A stretch of 64,000 nucleotides of DNA from contig NC_067113.1 in NCBI RefSeq assembly GCF_021347895.1, positions 40,649,474-40,713,473 on the forward strand, given 5' to 3'. A program made the position numbers and the translations under genes. The DNA comes from Acanthochromis polyacanthus (taxonomy: Eukaryota; Chordata; Actinopteri; Pomacentridae). This document shows, piece after piece, positions 35,720 through 64,000 of this stretch; positions within the stretch are counted from its first letter, which is position 1, and every line of letters begins with the position of its first letter. The notes beneath the pieces are model-generated. The model saw nothing but the letters and a program-made list of their open reading frames with translations. It made no database searches and had not been told where the DNA came from.

Positions 35720-36528
35720 TCAACCCTCCCGTTGTCTTCATTTACCGAAAAATATTGTTTCCCTGTCTGAAAAAAATCCAAAAAATTCAGCAAAAAAATC
35801 CCCAAATTTCTGAAAATTTGCAAAACTTTCAAGAAGAAAATACTAGTAATTCCTTAAAAGTTTTATTTTTTAAAAATCCCCCAAATTTGGCTAGAAAATT
35901 CTTGTAGTTTCAAAAAAAAATTGCAATAATCTTCCAAAAACAATCCTAAAAATATCTAAGGTGATTACATACATATCAGTAAAACTTCTGATATTTTCTT
36001 TGAAAACTTTCACAAAAAAATCCATCAAATTTCGCTGGATTTTGGTTGATTTGTTAAGAATGTTTTTAACCCTCGTCTGGTCCTGCAGGTCAAAATTGAC
36101 CCGTTTTGAATTTTGAAAATGTGTAAAAACTCTATATTACCACGGTGAAACTTCTGATGTCCACATTTTCAACATTTTTGGGAATTTTTTGTTGGAAAAA
36201 AGAAATGTTGAAAATATTTCTTGAGAACATTCATTACAAAAAACAACCAAAGCCAAGGTATTGAAAACCTTCAGAAATTTGTAGATTTTTTTTTGCTGAA
36301 TTTTTTGGTGTTTTTCAGACAAGGAAGAAGTATTTTATGGTGCCTGTAAATGAGGACAACAGGAGGGTTAAAGTTACATTTTTTTAAACATTTCTTTTTT
36401 TTTCCCCTCAAAAAATGTTCAAAAAATTTCCCAAAAATGTTGAAAATGTGGACATAAAAATATTTTTTTTCCACATTTTTAAATTTTAAAACGGGTCGGT
36501 TTGACCCGCAGGTCAACACGGGTGTTAA
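35720..36528 (+). mobile_element. piggyBac-like MITE, outer copy with nested insertion
   Basis: Left end TCAACCCTCCCGTTGTC, right end GGTCAACACGGGTGTTAA. A second copy of the same family (36066-36371) sits at the TTAA beside its central fold-back, in the context GAATGTTTTTAA. The right half resumes at AAGTTACATTTTTTTAAACA after the inner copy. Confidence 0.8.
36066..36371 (-). mobile_element. piggyBac-like MITE nested in an older copy (short form)
   Basis: TTAACCCTCGTCTGGTCCTG at the left and GACAACAGGAGGGTTAA at the right, with TTAA on both sides. At about 306 bp it lacks roughly 180 bp of the standard interior after the fold-back. Confidence 0.85.
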
Positions 36529-36926
36529 ATGAATACTTTCAGGTCTAAATGACTGCGTTGTCTGACTGGATGGGCTCTCCTCTGAACACTAATGATCTGA
36601 GACTAACAGCGTGCAAAGTGCTGTTTGAGAAACTTTCCAGCTCTAATGTCCTCGGTGCCTCCTCAGGATGAACCGGAGCAGGCTGTCGAGGCTTCCGCTA
36701 AGCCGGTTGTTCTCCCGGTGGAGACATGAGTGCAGCTCTGGATTGATTTGCTCCTGTGGAGAGTACAGGCACCAGCCGGCAGCACGCAGCCTCGAGCAGC
36801 TCCGACTCGGCAGGAGAGCTCGTTGTTCTGCTCCTGCAGTGCGACGTTTCTCCCTCCTTTGAGCCTCTTTCCTGTCTGCATGATGCATTGATCTAAGTGT
36901 ATATCTATGCACATGTAGACACCCAA

Positions 36927-37415
36927 CTAACCCTCCTGCTGTCTTCATTTATGGGCACCAAAAATATTGCTTCCTTATATGAAAAAAAAATCCCAAAATT
37001 CAGCAAAAAAAAAAAAAAAAAAAAAAATCCCCAAATAAATAAAAAATCTTTAGGAAGAAAATTCCAATAATTGCTTAAAAATTGCCCTTAAATTTTTTCT
37101 TAAAATAAAATAAAATTTGGCATTAAATAAAAATGTTAAAAATTATACATTTAAAATTGTAAATATTTTCAAAAAATATTAAAATCTTCTCCCAAAAATA
37201 CTAAAAAAGTGATTCTATGTATGCCAGTAAAAGCTCTAATATTTTCTTTCAGAACATTCAGAAAAAAATCAACTATTTTTTTTTACATTTCTTTTTTTTT
37301 CCCACCAAAAAGTGTTCAAAAAAATTTCTGAAAATGTGGAAGTTTTCACTGTGAAAACACATTTTCAGACTTCAAAATTAATCAATTTTGACCCACAGGA
37401 CAACAAGAGGGCTAA
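36927..37415 (+). mobile_element. piggyBac-like MITE with CTAA borders
   Basis: CTAACCCTCCTGCTGTCTTC at the left and GGACAACAAGAGGGCTAA at the right. Both borders read CTAA instead of the family's usual TTAA. The interior is expanded by poly(A) (about 37004-37027) and degraded. Confidence 0.8.
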
Positions 37416-39044
37416 GATATCTGATCAACTGCCTTTGTAATAAATTCTTAAAACTATAAATCGACTTTATTTACACCCTGCACATCCACGCACATGTAGA
37501 CGCCCTATTAATGTGACGATACAAGCACCTGTTTGCACCATGTGTCTGTTTACTTCTGATGTTTTTCGTCAGAGTTTCCGCAGGATGCATGGGTGAAAAC
37601 CACAATATCAAACAGAGGAAGAGGTTGACCTCAGAAAACAGACCAAGAATACTCAACTCCTCTGATCATGAGAGACATAACGTGACGTTCAGCAGCGTCT
37701 CAATCCACAGTATATAATCTCACTGGAAGATAAAGTCCTCATAACATTTTATAATAGGAAACGTCTGATTAATAACTTTATGTAAGTTCAACAATTATGA
37801 AACCAAGCAGCTTGAAAACACAGGCCTGGTCTGTGCTGACATCTAGTGGACACATGAGGAACGTGCACACCGGGGAGAAAAGCTTCCTTTATCAGCCAAG
37901 CAGGGAAAGAAAATGAAGAATTAGTAAATATGGATCACTTGCATGTATTAGAATGATCGTTTAAAATCATTATCAGCACAGTGTTTAAAAAAAAAAAATA
38001 TATATAGTAGTGTGTGCAGAATGTAAGTCATTAATTAGTCGCCTCCATGTGGCCAAACAGAGACACTGCAGTGATAAAAGCATCTCGATTAGAGGCCTGT
38101 GGAGTCAGTCGCATATATAACACGCACATATTGTTTGACACCGCGTACAGAACGATATATGAGCAGCAAGCGAACAAGAATGTGTAATAAACGATGATAG
38201 AATATTATTGTTGAAGCATCTGAATATGGTGTTTTCTATTTACTACAGCTAAAAGAGCTAAAACAATCAAGCAACTATGAAAATCACTTAATTATCCGGG
38301 AATTTAATGAAAGGAGGCTTAAACTGCACTGCTCGCAGCCTCCGCACAGTGAATATTTACTGAATCTACGGGGTTAAAATGAGCTGTCTCATCCTCTGGT
38401 AAGCTGTGGGATTCATTTCTATGAATTTAGAAACCAACAGATCTTTTTAAGCAAAAATCCATAGATGTTTGACTTCATGTAGTCTGCTTAATTAGCTACC
38501 TGGGAAAATCAGCATCAGATTAATTAATAGTGAGAATAACTGTTAGCTTCAGCCCTTAATGTTGCTGATTGAAATGACAACAATCTCCAGAAGAAATCAG
38601 GCGTGATTAAAGGGACATAGCACGTATTTTACATACATGTCAGCCTGTAAAAACAGCTGTGTAAGGTTTGACACTGGAGGAGTTTGTCGTTGAGGAGGCT
38701 GATGACAAAAAAAGCTACAAACTGAAGGTGAGAAATGTGCAAGAAGTGCACAGATGACAACTGTTTTACACACAACTGCACACGGGTGACAAAATAAAGG
38801 CAAAACCTGAGCCTTTGACCTCTACAGGGAGGGCATCTGGTGGCTCTGTGAAGCTGTGAGGACATTTTGGGTCCACAGTCATCAGACCTCAACCCAACTG
38901 AACATCCAAGGAGATTTTTGAAGCAACAAGTAAGTCAGTGCTTTCTACCAGCATCATCAAAGCACTAAATGAGGGGACATATTTTGAAAGCGTGGTGTTC
39001 ATCCCTCCAGTAGAGCTTGACATATGTTCTATACGGATACTGAA
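37416..39044. other. Intergenic, nothing recognised
   Basis: About 1.6 kb between far1's putative promoter side and magi2's 3' side, with no exon-like frame, RNA gene or mobile element recognised on either strand. Confidence 0.5.
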
Positions 39045-39475
39045 TCGCGTGACCTGAATATGTAGCGGTGGGCTGGAATTGATGGGACTCAGAAACACCC
39101 CCACAATTTAATCAATTGTGCCTTGCATCATTTCCGACGGATAAGTCCTGATAAATCCGTAGTGGCTGATTTATAGCAGGATTGCAGTCATGTGACTGTC
39201 AGCAGGCAGCTGTCCACTTGTTGTCATGGTTACAGTGACATGTGCAGCTATCTCACAGTACAGGAATCTTTAACAAATCCGTGGACCCAGACTATAAGCC
39301 TCATCACTGCCAAATTATAATCACATGGTCCTTGTGTCATTTCTGACCTTCCCTGAAAATTTCACCCAAACCCGTTAGTCCGTTTTTGAATGATGCTGCT
39401 AACAGACAGACAGACGGACAGACAAACGTACACCAATCGTCACATAACTCCGCCATGTTCCTGTGCGGTGTAATA
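39045..39475 (-). repeat. Dispersed repeat with (GTCT)n head, copy 2 (inverted)
   Basis: Minus-strand copy of 27396-27862. It has CACCCCCACAATTTAAT, TCATGTGACTGTCAGCAGGCAG, CTTTAACAAATCCGTGG, CCTTCCCTGAAAATTTCACC, GTTTTTGAATGATGCTGC and CAGACAGACAGACGGACAGAC, in mirrored order. It ends near CGCCATGTTCCTGTGCGG. Confidence 0.8.
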
Positions 39476-40828
39476 AATGTCATGCAGCATTAAATCTGCT
39501 GTGGCACCCCAACTCCTTACAAAGACATTCTCTGCTGTTTTTCCCTTTAATTTGTCACCTGCCTGCAGATTATAGTTAGCTACAAACGATGCATTCGGTG
39601 TTTAGATACTGCTTAAACAAGAAATGAAAGTAAACTGATGCCATAAACACAGCAATAAACCACACAGCAGCGTGTCCTAAATCAATTTTTCATGTTGTGT
39701 CAAGATTTTTCTTTTATTTTGACAGCGTTTCAGAATATCATACAGGTAAACAAGATTTCTGCAAAAGTTAATATATCCATAATGTTGCATTTCATAAAAA
39801 TAGTTGCTCCGCTTACAGTCTTTGTGACCATCAATAGTACACCGAGTCATATTTATAGAGATATCTGTTCAGGGTCTACACACTGCTATAGCACTACACA
39901 GTGATACTGAGCCGCCTGGTGCTGGACTGGATGCTGCCGCCGTGCGCGTTTCAACACACACGCTCTGCAAACACACCTCTGCATGATCTTTTTTCTTGTT
40001 TTTGATTTCCTTAGAAAACTACTTACAGTTTGGCTCGACGGAGACAGCTCAGACGTGGGTTGTGCAAAGGATGAGCAAAGAGTACGCACGTATTTTTAGT
40101 TTCTGCCTCGATAAGAAAATAAAGGAGCAGTCGGGCCAAATGGGCACGATGATGATGATGATGATACAGGACGTCGTTTTAATCACCCCACACACCGTCT
40201 ACGAATGACTGAGCCGTTTGCGCCGGGCTGATGAATTTTTCTATTTCCCGTCACAATGATTCAAACCCCAGTCCCTCTGTGTTGGATTGTGTTTTAAAGT
40301 CTGTCTGCTGAGTCTTTGTGTAATTACGGATTACAGCTGCAAACATAATGACTTGTCTCCCTTTGCTCTTTTAAACACTGTTAGCAGAGGAAAGGAGGAC
40401 ATGTTTTTCATTGACGTTGGCTTATTTGGAGGAAAAACGACCACTCAGAAGTTTAACAGCATCTGCATGTGGATTTAGATGCTGTGAAGAGATTTGTAGA
40501 CCTGAAAATTGACCATTTGCTAAACTCCTCCCCTGAAGAGCCATTCAATCACATTAAGCACCTGCAGGCCTGTCAAGCTTTGGATTTATGCCGTTGTTGA
40601 CGTCTTGTACGTTTGGCAGGAGGACGAGTTTGGAAACCGTCGATTCATTTTCACCTCAGAACTTTAAACAGGTTTGGATTCGTGTGTGTTTATCTGCTCT
40701 AATGTTTGCAACATTAGTGGGGATTTTAATTAGATGTGGGAAGTTTATACTCCACCAACCTCAGCCGATGAGACACATCTGTCAGCGCTCATCCTAAAAG
40801 CCTTTAAAAGTGAAATGAGAAGCTGCTT

Positions 40829-41793
40829 TTAACCCTCGTGTCGTCCTGCAGGTCAAAACTGACCAGTTTGAAAGTTTGACAATGTGGAAAAATATATATA
40901 TTTTCACAGTGAAACTTCTGATGTCCACATTTTCAAAAATTTTGGGAAATTTCTGAACATTTTTGATGAAAAAAAAAGTTAAAAATATTTCTTAAGAACA
41001 TTCACACACACACAAATAATTTGTGAATGTTCTTAACCCTCCTGTTGTCTTCATTCACTGGCACCAAAAAAATATTCTCTTTGTCTGAAACAAATCCAAA
41101 AATTCAATTAAAAAAAAAAATCCCCAAATTTGTGAAAATTTGCAAAACCTTCAGGAAGAAAATTCAAATAATTCCTGAAAAGTTTCCCTTCAAAGTTTTT
41201 TTCTTTAAAATCTCCCAAATGTGGCAAAAATATTCTTGCAAATATTTTCAAAAAATGAGTAAAAATCTTAAAAATATCTAATATGATCACATATATATCA
41301 GTTTGTGAATGTTTCTTAGGTACACTCACAAAAAATCAACCAAATCCATTGAATTTCACTGGATTTTGGTAGATTTTTTGCGTTAATGTTCAGCGATTTC
41401 CCAAAAATGTTGAAAATGCGGACATCAGAAGTTTCACTGTGAAAATACATATATTTTTTTTTCCCCCCATTTTTAAACTTTAAAACGGGTCAATTTGACC
41501 TGCAGGACGACACGAGGGTTAAAGAAAATATGAGGCGTTTTACTGATATATATGTAACCACATTAGATATTTTTAGGATTTTTTTTGGAAGATCTGTGCT
41601 CATTTTTTGATATTAACAAGATTTTTCTTGCCAAATTTGGGGGGATTTTTTAAAAATAAAAATTTGAAGCGAAATACTGAAGGAAGCTTTGGCAAACTTT
41701 GAGAAATTTGTGGATTTTTTTTGCTGAATTTTTGGATTTCTTTCAGACAAGGAAACAATATTTTTTGGTGAATGAAGACAACAGGAGGGTGAA
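40829..41793 (-). mobile_element. piggyBac-like MITE, outer copy with nested insertion
   Basis: Left end TTAACCCTCGTGTCGTCCTG, right end GAAGACAACAGGAGGGTGAA (TGAA, a mutated TTAA). A complete second copy (41033-41522) splits it at a TTAA immediately beside the central fold-back: GTGAATGTTCTTAA precedes the inner copy and TTAAAGAAAATATGAG follows it. Confidence 0.9.
41033..41522 (+). mobile_element. piggyBac-like MITE nested in an older copy
   Basis: TTAACCCTCCTGTTGTCTTC at the left, GCAGGACGACACGAGGGTTAA at the right, with perfect TTAA on both sides. Excising 41037-41522 restores the uninterrupted outer element around GTTCTTAAAGAAAATAT, as found in unbroken copies such as 34694-34720. Confidence 0.92.
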
Positions 41794-43168
41794 GCACCTC
41801 GGTCTAAACTCAAGGACCCTCTGTTGTCTCGGTTTAATCACAGTAAACTGCAAACGGAAAGCTTGACGGGAGCAGCAACAGTAACTAAGGGTGGCAGGGC
41901 TTAGCAAACAGTCAGGTGTTAGGTTATTATATAAAAAAATGTACAAGAGAACAGCCTTCAAAGCCTTGAAACTCTGGGTCGGGTGGGAGAAAAATGAGAA
42001 AACCTACAAGCAGCTTTGGCATGGATATGTACGTCTCATTATCACACAGTGTCGACAGAATCACCGAAAACAAATCAAATTCAGACACAAACGTTCCTCT
42101 TTCAGCCCGGGAGCAGACCGATTCTCCGATGACTCCAGGTTTGACTAATTTGGTTTGGTTTGGGTGCAAAGTCCTGCCGAGTGCTGCCATCTGATTGCAC
42201 CGTCTCACAAAAGTGATCCTGCATGGAAATTATTAGTGTCAGACCTCATTAAAGAATCAGAAATGAAAGCATCGTGACCCCGAATGCACCACTTGCACAA
42301 ATAAGGACCGTCAACACCTCTGGTGATGGACTAGTTTTCATACATAAGCTTGTGAAATAAATTATATATTTCACCACATCACACTGAAAAAATACAGTTT
42401 ATATTTCGATCTGTGAAGTCGGTGTTGTATAGCAGCCTGTTTTGAACCCTCTGAAGTGTTTTGGAGTTAAAAAGCCAACCTCTGTGTCAGTCTAAGGCAC
42501 TCCGCCCCTCGGTCGGATTCACGCGAGCTCCTTCCGTCGCAGACTGCCGTGTCCGTTAAGCGCAAAAACGAGAAAGAAACGGATTGGCGAGACAGCCTCA
42601 CTGAACTCCAAACAGAGAGTCAACCGCGGCAGGAATTGCCGCTGAAACTCCGCCTCCCAAACTGCAATCACAGGGCTGAACGGGAGGGAGAAGTTGCTGG
42701 AAGTTCTGGCCCACGTCGCGCCGCTTTACTCGCTTATTGGCGGACTAGAATTTCCAGCGGCTTCACTATAAGGTTCTGTTCACTTAAAGATGATCTTATT
42801 TACAAAATGTTCCCACATATTCATATTCATTATAATATATCTTTGTCTATAATCATCTGATAGATCATTCAGGCCCACACTGTCTCTGTTAAGGCAATGT
42901 TCTGTTGATGAGCAGATTTCATCTCTTTGATCCATTCACTTCCATCAAAAACAGGCATCTGTTTGACATTCCATTTCATAAAATAGACTCCACTGTGTAG
43001 ATATATATATAAAAAAATCCAACCAACAGTTGCGTCCTGTCGAATCGTGAATATTTGCATGTTTGTCCCCCAAATTGTGCTTGGGGGAGAACTTAAAATA
43101 GTCTTTATAATTCATTCAAACCTCCCAAATGATTCCCCGCCGCGCTACACAAAGATTTGCTCTTCCTT
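41794..43168. other. Intergenic region downstream of magi2
   Basis: No coding exon seen. A GC-rich patch at about 42495-42765 (GGCACTCCGCCCCTCGGTCGG, TCAACCGCGGCAGG, CGTCGCGCCGCTTTACTCG, CTTATTGGCGG) stands out from its AT-rich flanks and includes a CCAAT-like ATTGG. It may be a small promoter or CpG patch or an unrecognised repeat, and no gene could be attached to it. Confidence 0.4.
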
Positions 43169-43179
43169 TTTATTTTATT
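43169..43179 (-). terminator. magi2: Candidate magi2 polyadenylation signal
   Basis: Two overlapping AATAAA hexamers on the minus strand (TTTATTTTATT on the plus strand), about 275 nt past the magi2 stop codon. Mammalian MAGI2 has a longer 3' UTR, so other sites further downstream are quite possible. Confidence 0.35.
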
Positions 43180-43453
43180 TTCTTTTTTCCATTTTAAAGT
43201 GGATGATTTTTCCAGTTCTTAAGGTGGTGGGTGTAAAATATTTCTCAAAATAATTTAAAACACAGTATCATAAATAAAACTTTAAAAACACGTGGTCCAG
43301 ATCACCATGCCCCCTCTCGGTTTGGACTCTCGTGGGGTGGAGGTGGGGGGTGTTGTCGGAGCACAGGATGGTGTGAGGATGTCGTCCGGATGGAGGTGGT
43401 CGGTGGTTGGGTCCAGATGAGCGCGGCCACCGTGTTCTGCTGGAGCTGCGGTG

Positions 43454-61202
<17,749 letters not shown>

Positions 61203-61595
61203 CTGTAGAGGGAGGTGGAGAGCTGAGCTGCACATCTACTGACAGGTGATATTCACATTCTATAAATCCATTATCTGTACACCGTTAAATCCTCATCAGG
61301 GTTGCAAGGGAGTTGGAGTGTTGTGATATTGATCTATTTGTCCTCAACTGACCTACTTTTGGGTGTGGGCGGGGCTACACACAATTTACAATAAATGGCT
61401 GCAGCTCATTCACAAAACCAGAGCATGCAGGCCAAGAGTAATGTCGGCTGAGTGTTGTGTTTTTCCTCCGTTTTACCGGCTATTCCAACTCTTACACAAA
61501 GCATGGCTGCGTCAACATGGAGCCTGTCTAAGCTGACTTAGGGTGGAGGCAGGAGACACCCTGGACAGGTCACCAGTCTATCACAGGATTACATA

Positions 61596-63225
<1,630 letters not shown>

Positions 63226-63271
63226 TATACAAACAGTCACACTCACATTCACACTGACAGACAATTTAGAG

Positions 63272-63470
63272 CAAGGGTATCAAACAAACGGCCCGCGGGA
63301 CGACTTTGTCAAGTGTAGAAATTACAGAGAAGACATTAACTGTTAACTGCAATCCGTAAAACCAAATTTAAAATAATTTCTAGCCCTTGACAGGTTGTTT
63401 AGTTCGTAAAGTAAAATACTAAATTGCTTATTGTTCGTTTGTCTTTTTTGTCTTGTCTTTGTGGTTCACG
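63272..63470 (+). mobile_element. hAT-like MITE fragment (CAGGGGTGTCAAAC family)
   Basis: Begins CAAGGGTATCAAACAAACGG after ATTTAGAG (the nTnTAGAn target type), and continues with GCCCGCGGGAC, AATTACAGAGAAGACATTAAC and AAGTAAAATACTAAATTG as in the 24969 copy. The right end is lost. It has inserted into the AATTTAGAG of the dispersed repeat. Confidence 0.65.
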
Positions 63471-63764
63471 GAGTGAAAATAAGACACATTATGGGGACAT
63501 GCGAGACTTTTTTCTTCAATAATTTACTGAAAAGCACACATTATTGGACCTTCAAAGCCATGAAGAAGTTTAGCAACTAGAAGCAAACAACTCAGACTTC
63601 TGAATCGAAAAAGTGAATAATCCATTTAATATTTAACTATGTGCTGCATTTCAAAAGAGCACAATATGTGCTTTATAAATGTGTGAAGTAACTGCTCACT
63701 CTGAGGCTGTCAAATCATAGCGGCACAGTGAAGAATACACTAATAATCTGTGACATGTGGTGAC

Positions 63765-63945
63765 ACAGAGCAGCACAGCGGGGCAGCGGTTGCCTCACAT
63801 TGGGGCATGAAGCTGCTCTGTGTGGAGTTTGCATGTTCTCCCCATGCCTGGCTGATCCAAGATAGGTTAGCTACTAATTAAACTGTACTGTAGGTGTGAA
63901 TGGGAGCGTGCATGATTGTCTGCCTCTTTGTGTCAGTCCTAAAAG
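63765..63945 (+). repeat. Dispersed fish repeat, truncated second copy
   Basis: GGCAGCGGTTGCCTCACATT, TGTGTGGAGTTTGCATGTTC, TCCCCATGCCTGGC and TGTAGGTGTGAATGGGAGCG, TTGTCTGCCTCTTTGTGTCAG are ordered landmarks of a very common fish repeat, here in plus orientation and with internal deletions. The same repeat in minus orientation flanks the Tc1 element. Confidence 0.75.
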
Positions 63946-64000
63946 TGTTGCTTCTTGTCCTACGTCAACTTGGAAATGCTCCAGTTAATTGCATTTTTAA

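Overview
This 64-kb window is vertebrate nuclear DNA, almost certainly from a teleost fish. Short coding exons with GT/AG introns lie in AT-rich sequence full of DNA-transposon debris, tRNA-derived SINEs and microsatellites of types common in ray-finned fish. There is no bacterial-style gene packing. Two protein-coding genes are supported, both on the minus strand and both running off the window.

far1 (fatty acyl-CoA reductase 1, ether-lipid/plasmalogen pathway): only the first coding exon is present (3108-3296, with adjoining 5' UTR to 3395). The rest lies beyond position 1. A GC/CpG-rich island at about 31.86-32.58 kb is a candidate promoter and non-coding first exon, which would give an intron 1 of roughly 29 kb.

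magi2 (MAGI2/S-SCAM/ARIP1 scaffold): seven exons covering the C-terminal 628 residues, including the last two PDZ domains, the DYRQPP-repeat linker and the native C-terminus, lie between 61202 and 43454. All splice sites are canonical and all reading phases agree. The N-terminal half (first PDZ, guanylate-kinase-like, WW and middle PDZ domains) lies beyond 64000.

The rest is repeats. The most prominent family is a piggyBac-like MITE of about 480-550 bp with TTAA target sites: 11 copies, including two that inserted inside older copies. Others are several hAT-like elements (one carrying only a BED zinc finger, inside a SINE, with a perfect 8-bp target-site duplication), a full-length Tc1-like element with 210-bp inverted repeats and a transposase disabled by one frameshift, a palindromic AT-rich element, an 832-bp inverted-repeat element beside a magi2 donor, a degenerate tandem array rich in TTCNNNGAA motifs, several SINEs and some unnamed dispersed repeats. 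No tRNA, rRNA, CRISPR, operon or viral gene was recognised.

I did not find a clearly new biological system. The observations most worth checking are a recursive-splicing-like motif at a magi2 exon, a UG repeat next to the last magi2 acceptor, the nested MITEs, the BED-finger mini-hAT and the TTCNNNGAA array.
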